A stretch of 64,000 nucleotides of DNA from WTFV01 sp965200895. GTDB lineage: Bacteria > Acidobacteriota > Vicinamibacteria > Vicinamibacterales > UBA8438. Location of the stretch: the NCBI GenBank assembly GCA_965200895.1, contig CBDAVM010000002.1, positions 2,022,340 to 2,086,339 of the forward strand, written 5' to 3'. A program made the translations under genes and the position numbers. Under the pieces are notes generated by a model that was given only the letters and a program-made list of their open reading frames with translations, searched no databases and was not told the DNA's origin. Positions 45,495 to 55,002 of the stretch are shown piece after piece (the stretch's first letter is position 1; every line of letters begins with the position of its first letter).

Positions 45495-48386
45495 TCACCG
45501 CGCCCCGGCCGCGGCGGTCGCGCCCGCCAGCACCTCGCGCAGATAGCGGCCGGTGTGCGACGCCGGATGCGCGGCCACCGTCTCGGGCGGACCCGCCGCA
45601 ACCACCTCTCCCCCTGCGGCCCCGCCCTCGGGCCCGAGGTCGACGATCCAGTCGGCCGTCTTGAGCACCTCGAGGTTGTGCTCGATGACCAGCAGCGTGT
45701 GCCCCGCCTCGACCAGCCGCGTGAAGGCGGCCAGCAGCTTCGAGATGTCGTCGAAGTGCAGGCCGGTGGTCGGCTCGTCGAAGATGTAGAGAGACCGCTC
45801 GCCGTGCCGGGTCGCCAGGTGCGCGGCGATCTTGATGCGCTGCGCCTCCCCGCCGGACAGGGTCGTGGCGGCCTGGCCGAGGCGCAGGTACCCCAACCCG
45901 ATCTCGTCGAGCACCTTCAGCTTGCGGACCACTTTCGCCGACGAGTCGAAGAACTGCAGCGCCTCGCGTGCGGTCAGATCCAGCACCTCGTCCACCCGCA
46001 GCCCGCGCCATGTCACCTCCAGCACCTGCGGCTTGAACCGCCTGCCGTCGCACTGCTCGCAGGGCATGAAGACATCGGCCAGGAACTGCATCTCCACGCG
46101 GACCTCGCCCTCGCCCTCGCAGGCGTCGCAACGCCCGCCCGGCACGTTGAACGAGAAGTGACTCGCGGAGTACCCGCGCGCGCGGGCGTCCCGGGTCGCC
46201 GCGAACAGCTCCCGGATCGGATCGAACGCCTTCAGGTAGGTGACCGGATTCGAGCGCGGGGTCCGACCGATGGGGGTCTGGTCCACGAGCACGACGTCGT
46301 TCAGCAGCTCGACCCCGTCGATCCCCGCGTGGGCGCCGACGCGCTTGTCCCAGGCTCCCTTGGCGCGCTTGACGGCGGCGTACAGCACGTCGTGGACCAG
46401 CGTGGACTTGCCCGACCCGCTCACGCCCGTCACGCAGGTCAGCATGTTCAATGGAATCTCGACGTCGATGCCCTTCAGGTTGTGCTCGGCCGCGCCGCGC
46501 ACCCGCAGTGCCTGACTGTTCGGCAGGCGCCGGCGGCGGGCCGCCGGAATCGGGATCGCCAGGTCGCCGCGCAGGTACTTCGCGGTCAGCGACGTCGTCT
46601 CGCGCGACAGGCCGTCGAGGTCCCCGGCGTAGACCACTCGTCCGCCGCGCGCGCCGGCGCCCAGCCCGAGATCGACCACGTAATCGCTGGCGCGGATCAT
46701 GTCGGCGTCGTGCTCGACCACGAGCACCGTGTTCCCCTGGTCGCGGAGCTGCCCCAGAATGCGGACGAGCCGCTCGTTGTCCCGCGGATGCAACCCGATG
46801 GACGGTTCGTCCAGCACGTACAGCGTGCCGACGAGCGACGAGCCCAGCGAGGTGGCCAGGTTTATCCGTTGCGCCTCGCCCCCCGACAGGGTCGATGACA
46901 GGCGGTCGAGGGTCAGGTAGTCCAGACCGACCCCGCTGAGGAATCCGAGCCGGCGGCGGATCTCCCGGACAATCCGTTCCGCGATCGCGGCCTCCTTCTC
47001 GGCCAGCGCCAGGTCCTTGAAGAACCGGCGCGCCGCCTCGACCGTGAAGGCCGAGACCTCGTCGACCGTCCGACCACAGACCTGCACGTCACGGGCCTCC
47101 CGCCGGAGGCGCGTCCCGCCGCAGTCCGCGCACGCCCGATAGCCACGGTAGCGGCTCAGGAACACGCGCACATGGACCTTGTACTTCTTCTTCTCCAACG
47201 TGCTGAAGAAGCCGCGGATGCCGGCGTAACCGGCGCCGTCGCCCTCGATCGCGAAGCGCCGTTCCTCTTCGGAGAGCTCCGACCAGGGCACGGTCGTCCG
47301 GATGCCGTGGCGGCGCCCGGCGCGCTTCAGATCGGCCAGATGCGAACGATAGTGGGGCTTGCTCCACGGCTCGATGGCACCCTGGGCGATCGACTTCGTC
47401 TCGTCCGGCACCACCAGCTTCATGTCAAGCTCGATCACGTTCCCGAAGCCGTGACAGGTGGGACAGGCCCCGAACGGGCTGTTGAAGGAGAACAGCGTCG
47501 GCTGGGGGGTCTCGTAGGCGATGCCGCACGGGCGGCATTCGAAGCGCTCGCTGAACTCGTGCGCTGCGGGCTCGGCGCCGCCTGCTTCGACCGCGAACGC
47601 CTCGCCGCCCCCTTCGCGGTAGGCGGTCTCGACCGCCTCGGTGAGCCGCGGCAACGCCTCCGAACCGCTCTTGACGCGGTCGACCACGACGTGCAGGAAA
47701 TCCCGTCCGGCCAGCGCCGACGGGTCGAGGTCGTCGAAAGCCACCGCGCGGCCGCCCACACGGAGCCGGCCGAACCCCCTGCGCCGGAGGGCGTCCACCG
47801 CCGCCGCGACCAGGTCCGCGCCGGTGGCGGACGCGGCTGCGACCGCGCCCGCCCGCTCGTCTCCGGCGCCCGCCGCCGGCGCCACGGGCTGGACGAAACC
47901 GACCAGCAGCCTCGTTCCCTCCGGCAGACGGGCCAGCCTGTCGGCCACCGCCTCGGGCGTCTCGCGCGTCACCTCCGCGCCGCAGCGGCGACAGATCGTG
48001 CGGCCGACCCGGGCGAAGAGCAGCCTCAGGTAATCGTGGATCTCGGTCGTGGTACCGACCGTCGAGCGCGGGTTCCGCACGCTGTTCTTCTGGCGGATGG
48101 CGATCGCGGGACAGATCCCGTCGATGCGATCGACGTCCGGCTTCTCCATCCGCTCGAGAAACTGTCGGGCGTAGGCCGAGAGCGACTCCACATACCGCCG
48201 TTGTCCCTCGGCGTAGACCGTGTCGAAGGCGAGCGACGACTTCCCCGAGCCGCTCACGCCGGTGACGATGATCAGCCGCTCCTGCGGAAGCGTCAGGTCG
48301 ATGTTCTTGAGGTTGTGCGTCCGTGCGCCCCGGATGACGATCTGACCGTTGGACGGCTGGCGGGTCGGCTCCGGCATGCGTGTCAT
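45495..48386 (-). CDS. uvrA: Excinuclease ABC subunit A
   Basis: About 963 residues, the two-ABC-module DNA damage sensor. Walker A motifs GVSGSGKSSLAFDT and GVSGSGKSTLVHDV, ABC signatures LSGGEAQRINLATSLGSSLV and LSGGEAQRIKIAAHLA, and zinc-binding clusters (CRRCGAEV with CRPC and CPTC; CDACEGEGEVRVEMQFLADV with CEQC) are all present. UvrA with UvrB finds bulky lesions for UvrC incision. Start ATG at 48386 or 48377; neither has a strong ribosome site. Confidence 0.96.
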   Translation of the reverse strand: MTRMPEPTRQPSNGQIVIRGARTHNLKNIDLTLPQERLIIVTGVSGSGKSSLAFDTVYAEGQRRYVESLSAYARQFLERMEKPDVDRIDGICPAIAIRQKNSVRNPRSTVGTTTEIHDYLRLLFARVGRTICRRCGAEVTRETPEAVADRLARLPEGTRLLVGFVQPVAPAAGAGDERAGAVAAASATGADLVAAAVDALRRRGFGRLRVGGRAVAFDDLDPSALAGRDFLHVVVDRVKSGSEALPRLTEAVETAYREGGGEAFAVEAGGAEPAAHEFSERFECRPCGIAYETPQPTLFSFNSPFGACPTCHGFGNVIELDMKLVVPDETKSIAQGAIEPWSKPHYRSHLADLKRAGRRHGIRTTVPWSELSEEERRFAIEGDGAGYAGIRGFFSTLEKKKYKVHVRVFLSRYRGYRACADCGGTRLRREARDVQVCGRTVDEVSAFTVEAARRFFKDLALAEKEAAIAERIVREIRRRLGFLSGVGLDYLTLDRLSSTLSGGEAQRINLATSLGSSLVGTLYVLDEPSIGLHPRDNERLVRILGQLRDQGNTVLVVEHDADMIRASDYVVDLGLGAGARGGRVVYAGDLDGLSRETTSLTAKYLRGDLAIPIPAARRRRLPNSQALRVRGAAEHNLKGIDVEIPLNMLTCVTGVSGSGKSTLVHDVLYAAVKRAKGAWDKRVGAHAGIDGVELLNDVVLVDQTPIGRTPRSNPVTYLKAFDPIRELFAATRDARARGYSASHFSFNVPGGRCDACEGEGEVRVEMQFLADVFMPCEQCDGRRFKPQVLEVTWRGLRVDEVLDLTAREALQFFDSSAKVVRKLKVLDEIGLGYLRLGQAATTLSGGEAQRIKIAAHLATRHGERSLYIFDEPTTGLHFDDISKLLAAFTRLVEAGHTLLVIEHNLEVLKTADWIVDLGPEGGAAGGEVVAAGPPETVAAHPASHTGRYLREVLAGATAAAGAR

Positions 48387-48734
48387 TGCTGCGGGCGCGT
48401 CCTGCCCGCCACGTCCGGGGTGCGGCGACACCACCTCCACGGCGGCCCATCGCGCCCCGACCCGTAACAGGCCATTTTAACAGCCCGCGACGAAAGTCCC
48501 GGCGGACCACGGCCGCAACGGGGAAGCGCCCCCGCCGGCGGCGGGTCCGGCGCTATCGGCCAGGCACCCCGGAGATGCACGCTGCGCCGGAACAAACTAC
48601 AATTGGGGCGTCGTGACGCGAGGCTCAGGAGCGGGTTCAGGCTTGCCGGAGCCGGCACTGCCGGCGGGGAGAACACCTTTCGGCGTCCGGCAGGGATTGA
48701 CACTGCTTCTGCAAGTCGTTGATTCCGGAGGCGT
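48387..48734. other. 348-bp spacer between uvrA and tRNA-Thr with two likely promoters
   Basis: No gene is supported here. On the minus strand TG-T-TAAAAT (48474-48482) is an extended -10 that would place the uvrA start site about 80 nt before its ATG. On the plus strand TTGACA (48697-48702) lies about 33 bp upstream of the tRNA, though its -10 partner (around 48719-48725) is weak. A frame on the minus strand that crosses the tRNA is spurious. Confidence 0.5.
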
Positions 48735-48807
48735 GCCGGCGTAGCTCAGTTGGTAGAGCAGCTGATTCGTAATCAGCAGGTCAGCGGTTCGAGTCCGCTC
48801 GCCGGCT
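48735..48807 (+). tRNA. tRNA-Thr (anticodon CGT)
   Basis: A complete cloverleaf: acceptor stem GCCGGCG pairing with CGCCGGC, D-arm GCTCAGTTGGTAGAGC, anticodon stem GCTGA/TCAGC around the loop TTCGTAA (anticodon CGT, reading ACG Thr), variable loop AGGTC and T-arm AGCGG TTCGAGT CCGCT. Discriminator base T; CCA is not encoded. It lies 80 bp before the DUF1592 gene, which may mark a hot spot for insertion. Confidence 0.95.
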
Positions 48808-48886
48808 TCAGCTCTCGCATCGACGATGTCCTGCTGGCTGACCGCGGTCAGCAGGCCAGACAACCGCACGGGTCGCGAGGGTGACG

Positions 48887-51409
48887 ATGAAGATACCGCC
48901 GGCCGGTTCCCTGCCGGCCGCAATCGCAGCCGTGGCGATTGTCACAGCCACGGCGGGGAGCCCGTCCCTCGGCCAACCTTCCGTTCACCTCCCGGCCGCG
49001 CCGGCCGGTCGAGCCGAGCCGGCTTCTCCCGAATCGGTGCGCCGCCTGCTGGATCGCTACTGCGTCGCCTGCCACAACGAGCGGCGGGTCACCGTGGCGG
49101 GCGTGTCCGCATCCGTGCTCGATGCGCAGCTCCGGTCCGCGGGACTCGCGCTGGATGTGGTCGACACGGATCGGCCGGACGCCGACGCCGAGCTCTGGGA
49201 GCGCGTGATCGCGAGGCTCAACGCGGGCTCGATGCCGCCGGCGGGACGCCCGCGGCCCGGCGCGGACGAGGCGCGCGCAGCGGCGAGCTGGTTGGCGTGG
49301 CGCCTCGACCACGCGGCGGCGTCGAACCCGAATCCGGGCAGAACCGGGTCGATGCATCGGCTGAACCGCACCGAGTACGGCAATGCGATTCGCGACCTGC
49401 TCGCGCTCGATATCGACGTGGCGGCGCTGCTGCCCGGGGACGAGACCTCGGACACGGGGTTCGACAACAACGCGGAGGTGCTTTCGATCTCGACCGCGCA
49501 ACTGGAGCGCTACCTGTCGGCCGCGCGGAAGATCTCCCGCCTGGCCACCGGCGTCACGACGGCGCCCGATTTCGCGCGCTTCGAGAACTCGGTGCTGCTG
49601 ACGCAGGCGGACCGGCAGAGCGAGGACCTGCCGCTCGGCTCCCGCGGCGGCCTCGCCGCCACGCACCATTTTCCGGCCGACGGCAACTACATCTTCCGCA
49701 TCGCGCTGACGACCAACTGGCAGGACTACGTCCGCGGCATGGGAAGAAGGAACCTTCTCGACCTCCGCATCGACGGCAGGCTCGTCCGGCGGTTCGCGGT
49801 CGGGGGCGAGGCGCCGGGCGCGCCGGCCCCCACGACCTGGTCCCCGGCGGAAGCGGGCGACCCCGAGTGGGAACGGTACGTCCGCGAGTCGGCCGCCCAC
49901 CTGGAGGTCCGCGCACCGGTGGATGCCGGACCGCACGTCGTCGGCGTCTCGTTCGTCCGCAACCGATGGGAGCCCGAGGGACCGTTGCAGCCGGTGATGA
50001 AGGGAGCGGTCCTGTCGAACGACGAGAAGTACCACGGCAACGCGGAGGTCCAGGCGCTGACCATCGAGGGCCCCTACGAGGGTGCGGTTCCCGACGACAC
50101 GCCGAGCCGGCGGCGGATCTTCGTCTGCCGCCCCGCCACCGCATCGGAGGAATACGCGTGCGCCGAGCGGATCCTGACCCGGCTGGCGCGCCTCGCGTAT
50201 CGCCGGACGCCGGCGGATCGGGACATCGGGACGCTGCTCGAGTTCTATCGCGAGGGACGGGCGAAGGCGGGAGGCAGCTTCGACACCGGCATCCAGCTCG
50301 CGCTGGAACGACTGCTCGTCGATCCGGACTTCCTCCTGCGGGTGCACGAGGACCCGCCCGGCGCGGCGCCCGGCCGGGCGTACGCGCTCGGCAACCTAGC
50401 GCTGGCTTCACGCCTGTCGTTCTTCCTCTGGAGCAGCATCCCCGACGAGGCGCTGCTGGATGTCGCCGAACGCGGCGAGCTGACGGACCCCGCGATCCTG
50501 CGCCATCAGGTGCGGCGGATGCTGGCGGATCCGCGCAGCAGGTCGCTCGTGGACAACTTCGCCGCGCAGTGGCTGCACCTGCGCAACCTGGACGACGTGA
50601 AGGCCGAACCCGCCGTGTATCCGGAGTTCGACCAGGATCTCGTGGAGGCGTTCCGGCAGGAGACGGCGCTGTTCATCGCCAGCACCCTCGACGAGGACCG
50701 CAGCGTCCTGGACCTGCTCGGCGCCGACTACACGTACGTGAACGAGCGGTTGGCGCGGCACTACGGCATCGGCGGCGTCTACGGGAGCCGATTCCGGCGC
50801 GTGACGCTGCCGGACCTGGAACAGCGCGGCGGGCTGCTGGGCCACGGATCGCTGCTGTCGCTGACCTCCTACCCGCACCGCACGTCACCCGTCCTGCGGG
50901 GACGTTGGCTGCTGGAAGCGATCTTCGGCACGCCGCCGCCCGGTCCGCCCCCCGATGTGCCCGCGCTGCCGGAACCCGGAGCGGACGACGCACCGGTGTC
51001 GATGCGCGAGCGTCTGGAGGTGCATCGCCGCAATCCCGCGTGCGCGAGCTGCCACCGGGCCATCGATCCGCCGGGCTTCATGCTGGAGCACTACGACGCC
51101 ATCGGGCGGTGGCGGTCCGTCACCGGGACAGGCCTGCCGGTCGACGCCGCCGGCACCATGCCGAACGGAGTGACGGCGGTGGGTCTCTCCGGACTGCGGG
51201 GCCTGCTGCTCGACCGGCCCGAGCGGTTCGTGGGCACGCTCACCGAGCGGCTTCTGGCCTACGCCCTCGGGCGCGAGCCGCGGTACTACGACCGGCCGAC
51301 CGTGCGCGGCATCGTCCGCAACGCGGCCGCGGACGGACATCGCTGGTCGTCGATCATTCTGGGGGTCGTCGAGAGCCCGGCGTTCCTGATGCGGCGGGCA
51401 GCGGAGTGA
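48887..51409 (+). CDS. DUF1592-family secreted cytochrome-like protein
   Basis: An 840-residue protein with a signal peptide (residues 1-30), an N-terminal haem-binding CVACH (Cys59), DUF1587-like segment (GSMHRLNRTEYGNAIRDLLA), the DUF1592/DUF1588 region (LASRLSFFLWSSIPDEALLD; RSLVDNFAAQWLHLRNLDDV; GLLGHGSLLSLTSYPHRTSP) and DUF1585 with a second haem motif CASCHRAID (Cys719). This layout is abundant in Planctomycetes and Acidobacteria, and usually pairs with DUF1552 as here. Function is unknown; the haem motifs imply periplasmic redox. Start: ATG 48887 after GAGGGTG. Confidence 0.9.
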   Translation: MKIPPAGSLPAAIAAVAIVTATAGSPSLGQPSVHLPAAPAGRAEPASPESVRRLLDRYCVACHNERRVTVAGVSASVLDAQLRSAGLALDVVDTDRPDADAELWERVIARLNAGSMPPAGRPRPGADEARAAASWLAWRLDHAAASNPNPGRTGSMHRLNRTEYGNAIRDLLALDIDVAALLPGDETSDTGFDNNAEVLSISTAQLERYLSAARKISRLATGVTTAPDFARFENSVLLTQADRQSEDLPLGSRGGLAATHHFPADGNYIFRIALTTNWQDYVRGMGRRNLLDLRIDGRLVRRFAVGGEAPGAPAPTTWSPAEAGDPEWERYVRESAAHLEVRAPVDAGPHVVGVSFVRNRWEPEGPLQPVMKGAVLSNDEKYHGNAEVQALTIEGPYEGAVPDDTPSRRRIFVCRPATASEEYACAERILTRLARLAYRRTPADRDIGTLLEFYREGRAKAGGSFDTGIQLALERLLVDPDFLLRVHEDPPGAAPGRAYALGNLALASRLSFFLWSSIPDEALLDVAERGELTDPAILRHQVRRMLADPRSRSLVDNFAAQWLHLRNLDDVKAEPAVYPEFDQDLVEAFRQETALFIASTLDEDRSVLDLLGADYTYVNERLARHYGIGGVYGSRFRRVTLPDLEQRGGLLGHGSLLSLTSYPHRTSPVLRGRWLLEAIFGTPPPGPPPDVPALPEPGADDAPVSMRERLEVHRRNPACASCHRAIDPPGFMLEHYDAIGRWRSVTGTGLPVDAAGTMPNGVTAVGLSGLRGLLLDRPERFVGTLTERLLAYALGREPRYYDRPTVRGIVRNAAADGHRWSSIILGVVESPAFLMRRAAE

Positions 51410-51506
51410 GAGAACGGATTCACCCGGATGGCCCGGGAGTCCGCACCGTGGGAAGTGGCCCCGGCGCGGGCGGTCCGACCCGGCACGAGTCGACGAGAGG
51501 ACTGAC

Positions 51507-52451
51507 ATGAAAGGCACCAGCATCATCACCACGCGGCCCCTGCCCCGCCGGGCGGTACTGCGAGGCGTGGGAGCGACCGTGGCGCTGCCGTTCCTCGACG
51601 CCATGGCGCCCGTGTCGGCGTTGGCGCGGTCGGCGGCGAAGCCGATTCGCCGCTTTCAGGCGATCTTCGTGCCGAACGGGATGGCGATGGAGTACTGGTC
51701 ACCGACGACGGTGGGACGTGACTTCGAGATCACCCCGATTCTGCAGCCCCTGGCGCCGTTCCGGGACCGGATGCTCGTCTTCTCGGGGCTGAACGCGTCG
51801 TGGACCTACGTCCACGCGGGGGCTTCGGGTTCGTTCCTGACCGGCACGAGCCGCGGGGGCACGTCCGAAACCGATGTCGTGGCCGACACCTCGATCGACC
51901 AGATGCTCGCGCGCGAGTTCGGCGCCTCGACGCCGCTCGCCTCGCTCGAGCTGTCCATCGACAAGGAGGCCAACGCCGGACAGTGCACCTCCGGCCTCAG
52001 TTGCGCCTATACGCAGACGATCTCGTGGCGCACGCCCACCATGCCGCTGCCGATGGAGAACAATCCGCGGGCGGTCTTCGAGCGCCTGTTCGGCGACAGC
52101 GGTTCGACGGATCCCGCCGTGCGGCTCGCCCGCATGCGGGAGAAGCGGAGCATCCTCGACTCGGTGATGGACAAGCTGGCGGCGGTCGAGCGGCGGGTCG
52201 GGGCGGACGATCGGCGCAAGGTCGACGAGTACACCGCGGCAATCCGCGACGTCGAGCGGCGCATCGAGGTGGCGGAATCGCGGACCGACGTGCATCCGGT
52301 CTTCGCGGACGAGCCCCGCGGCGTGCCGCCCACGTTCGAGGAGCACGTTGCACTGATAATGGGAGGAACTCGACGGCCTGGGCAGGAACTTCGAGACTGC
52401 GAAAGCCCGCGGTTGCCGCCGAACCCGCCGCCGGGACAATCCTCACCCTGA
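51507..52451 (+). pseudogene. DUF1552-family protein, C-terminus lost at about 52350
   Basis: The frame opens with a twin-arginine-like start (TTRPLPRRAVLRGVGATVAL) and continues as a DUF1552 protein (IRRFQAIFVPNGMAMEYWSP; MLVFSGLNASWTYVHAGASG; FGASTPLASLELSIDKEANA; YTAAIRDVERRIEVAE). Near residue 281 (VPPTFEEHVAL, 52350) homology stops, and the last 33 residues (IMGGTRRPGQELRDCESPRL onward) are unrelated. Normal DUF1552 proteins are about 430-450 residues, so about 140 are missing. The gene is co-oriented with the DUF1592 gene 97 bp upstream. Probably non-functional. Confidence 0.78.
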
Positions 52452-53640
52452 CATACTCCGGATGCGACGACTCCGCGGTGAAAGTCCAACCGGCGCTGAG
52501 CCGCTCGAGGTGGAAGAAGGCGCTCAAGGGAACGAGCACCGCCGGCGCGCCGACCCGCAGTCCGCCCTGTTCTTCGATGACGTCATCGACTTCCTCCTGC
52601 ACCTCCGCGACCGGCTTCGGCGCCAGTGGAGTCGCCGTGGCGGAGACAGACCACGGACCCGCACCCCCCTCGCTCAGCGCCTGAACCTGAACCTCATACG
52701 ACTGACCGTTCGTCAGACCCGTGATCGTCGCAGTCGTCCCGGCGCCCGCGTGCGGGTGGTCCACCCAATCCGACGAACCGCTCGCCCGGTAGCGCACGTT
52801 GTAGCCCACGACCGCCGAGCCACCGTCCGCAGGTGCGCTCCATGCCACCTCGAGCGTGCCTGCGCGCCCCGTCAACACCGGCGCCGCAGGCGCGTCCGGC
52901 GGTTCCGAGCAGTTGGGCCCGGTAGCGGTTGCGATCCCAGCCAGCCAAGCCTGAAATTCAGCATTCGCAGGTGCGCAGAGCCCGTCGTTGTCCTCAAATT
53001 CCAACTGAGAGACATTCGATAGACCCACGAGGGACTGCGGTAGCGGGTCCGTCAGACGGTTGGTGGAGAGCGTCAACGACGTCAAATTCGTGAGTCTGTC
53101 CAGGGAGGACGGAATGGACCCGCTCAACTGGTTGCGCCAGAAATACAACCCTTCCAGATTGGTGAGGCGGCCCAGGGAGGACGGAATGGACCCGCTCAAC
53201 TGATTGTCGCCGAGATCCAACTTCTCCAGATTGGTGAGGTTGCCCAGGGAGGATGGAATGGGCCCGCTCAACTGGTTCTTGTAGATCTCCAACTGCGTCA
53301 GATTGGTGAGGCGGCCCAGGGAGGGCGGAATGGACCCCCTCAACTGGTTGTTGTAGATCTCCAACTGCGTCACGCGGCCATTCGCGTCCGTGCTCACGCC
53401 ATGCCATTGATCGAGAGGCGCACTGGTCAGCCAACCGGCGTTGTTGATCCAGCTCGGACCGTCTGTGGCGTTATAGAGATCGACGAGCGCATCGCGGTCC
53501 ACGTTGTTCTGTGCGAAGGCGGCGCCGCCGGCCAGCAGAACCGTGGCGACCGCGAGCAGGAAACATCCCGGGCCTGCGCGGAAAACTACGACCGGGGCGC
53601 AACCGCCAGCTCGGCGTGAGTTTTGTGGACTGACTGACAT
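51997..53640 (-). CDS. Plant-type LRR plus fibronectin III secreted protein with foreign C-terminus
   Basis: A 547-residue ORF starting after AAGGAG: signal peptide (FLLAVATVLLAGGAAFAQ), a leucine-rich-repeat N-cap (VDLYNATDGPSWINNAGWLT), five plant-type LRRs (LTNLEKLDLGDNQLSGSIPS), then a fibronectin III domain (PAAPVLTGRAGTLEVAWSAP; GQSYEVQVQALSEGGAG). After about 52360 the frame reads antisense through the DUF1552 gene as a Pro/Arg-rich tail of 120 residues with no domain, so the natural end is lost. The LRR region is a DNA repeat (period 72 bp). Likely surface or secreted; binding partner unknown. Convergent with DUF1552. Confidence 0.7.
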   Translation of the reverse strand: MSVSPQNSRRAGGCAPVVVFRAGPGCFLLAVATVLLAGGAAFAQNNVDRDALVDLYNATDGPSWINNAGWLTSAPLDQWHGVSTDANGRVTQLEIYNNQLRGSIPPSLGRLTNLTQLEIYKNQLSGPIPSSLGNLTNLEKLDLGDNQLSGSIPSSLGRLTNLEGLYFWRNQLSGSIPSSLDRLTNLTSLTLSTNRLTDPLPQSLVGLSNVSQLEFEDNDGLCAPANAEFQAWLAGIATATGPNCSEPPDAPAAPVLTGRAGTLEVAWSAPADGGSAVVGYNVRYRASGSSDWVDHPHAGAGTTATITGLTNGQSYEVQVQALSEGGAGPWSVSATATPLAPKPVAEVQEEVDDVIEEQGGLRVGAPAVLVPLSAFFHLERLSAGWTFTAESSHPEYVRVRIVPAAGSAATAGFRSLEVPAQAVEFLPLSVQRAPRTWAARRGARPRRPDARRSAIPPPRCAARRRGLPRCTRRPCADRPPRPAARPPPACPSPSRGCSASPACGRAARRDPSNRCRRTGARRPPADCSPSAAAWWACATRSSAYRRN

Positions 53641-53773
53641 TGGTCTCCTTCAATTCGGAACGTAATTGGCTACCGACTCTCGGGGCTGTGCGCCCTGCCA
53701 TCCCTGCCGTTGACTGTAGTGTCCGGGCGGTGATGCCGATACAGAGGGCATGCTGCCGCCGGCCAGTTCGGGT

Positions 53774-54607
53774 CTACCGCATCTCCTCGCAGCGGACCGA
53801 ATCTGCGCTCTCGGTCGTGCGCCGGTCCTCCACCCGCAGGCTGCGCGCGCGCCGCGCGACCTCGGTCGCCGGTTCCGGAATGGTCGTGATCACCTGGTGG
53901 CACAGGGCCCACCCGCTGTCCGCAGAGGCCGCAATGACCGCGGCGCCGGCAGGCGCGTCGCCGGTGTCCGGACGCGAACCGAGCGCCGGCGCCGGGACGT
54001 TGCCCCCCAGGTCGTTGCTGAACACCGGCGCAGAGACCGGCTCCGACGTGTCGCCGGCCATGACGACCGACAGGCTGCGCGCCGTGCCCCGCGCGCCCGT
54101 CCGCACCGCAGCGAACGCGCCGGTCTCGTCCAGATCCAGCGCACCGCGCACCGAGTGGAGCCGGGTCCACGCCATCACCTTGATCAGCTCGGCGCCGACC
54201 GGCCAGTTGACGGAGATGCGGGATCCCGAAGCCGGGTCCGGCACCTCCACCGCCCGCCCCGCCCGCACGAAGTTGTCCCGCTGGTAGCGGTTCGGGAACA
54301 GCACCGTGCTCACCCCCTCGGGGTCGGTGCTGAGCACGGTGACGTAGGCGTCCTGGTTGGCCTGGACGAAGAGGCGCACCTCTTCCCCGACCGCGTAGGT
54401 GTAGTCGCGGCGATCCGCCCAGGCCTTGACCTGCAGCCCGTCGGCGCGAGGTGCGGCCTCGGGGACGGCGACCGGCTGCACATCGTAGATGACCGCCTGC
54501 TCGACCGTCAGCGACCGGCGCAACCCTCCGGCTTCCTGTCCCCACGCCGCGCCGGGCAGCATCGCCGCCGACAACGCCGCCGCCCCGATCAGGTATCCGT
54601 TCCGCAT
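53774..54607 (-). CDS. DUF4384 domain secreted protein
   Basis: A 277-residue protein with a signal peptide (NGYLIGAAALSAAMLPGAAW) and a DUF4384 domain (LQVKAWADRRDYTYAVGEEV; LFVQANQDAYVTVLSTDPEG; STVLFPNRYQRDNFVRAG; VNWPVGAELIKVMAWT). DUF4384 is found in serine/threonine kinase and caspase-like signalling proteins and as stand-alone secreted proteins; function is unknown. The ATG at 54607 is preceded by GGAGG. Next to it upstream is a second DUF4384 remnant (54671-54996), so the pair looks like a tandem duplication. Confidence 0.82.
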   Translation of the reverse strand: MRNGYLIGAAALSAAMLPGAAWGQEAGGLRRSLTVEQAVIYDVQPVAVPEAAPRADGLQVKAWADRRDYTYAVGEEVRLFVQANQDAYVTVLSTDPEGVSTVLFPNRYQRDNFVRAGRAVEVPDPASGSRISVNWPVGAELIKVMAWTRLHSVRGALDLDETGAFAAVRTGARGTARSLSVVMAGDTSEPVSAPVFSNDLGGNVPAPALGSRPDTGDAPAGAAVIAASADSGWALCHQVITTIPEPATEVARRARSLRVEDRRTTESADSVRCEEMR

Positions 54608-54670
54608 GACTCCGACCTCCTTCGTCAGACCGCCTGGTTCCGTTCCCGACACCGGCGCACCGGCCCCCCA

Positions 54671-54996
54671 TCAGCCGACGATGCGGATCCGCACCTCGTC
54701 GACCGCCCAGGACGAGGACGGCAGGGCGCGGGTGGCGCGGTTCAACTGCAACACGAAGGCTCGGCCGCCCAGCGCCGTGCTCACCGGCGTGGTCAGCGTG
54801 TCGTTGCCCGAGAAACCGCCGAACGGCTGCCGAGTGACCAGCAGGATCACCCAGTTGAAACCCACCGGCGGCTCCGCGTGCAGCGTGAACCCCTGCGACG
54901 ACGGGTACTCCAGGCTCCCAGCCGGCAACGGCATGTTCTCGGCCAGCACCTGCACCGCGTACACCGGGTCGATCAGATAGAGGCTCGCGTAGCCCT
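54671..54996 (-). pseudogene. C-terminal remnant of a second DUF4384 protein, cut off by the IS element
   Basis: The minus frame from the IS edge reads GYASLYLIDPVYAVQVLAEN, then PPVGFNWVILLVTRQPFGGF and ALPSSSWAVDEVRIRIVG, the end of a DUF4384 domain. A TAG sits at the IS boundary and the N-terminal half is missing. The right flank of the IS does not carry it, which points to a deletion next to the insertion rather than a simple disruption. Confidence 0.65.
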
Positions 54997-55002
54997 AGCG
55001 CT

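Noticed and set aside
48597..48923. Minus-strand ORF of 108 residues across the tRNA gene (GERTRTADLLITNQLLYQLS)
   Set aside because: It is the antisense translation of tRNA-Thr, a common spurious call; no homology or ribosome site supports it.
51431..51470. Third copy of the stop-codon palindrome near 51440 (GGGAGTCCGCACCGTGGG)
   Set aside because: Only one arm resembles the repeat and no second arm pairs with it.
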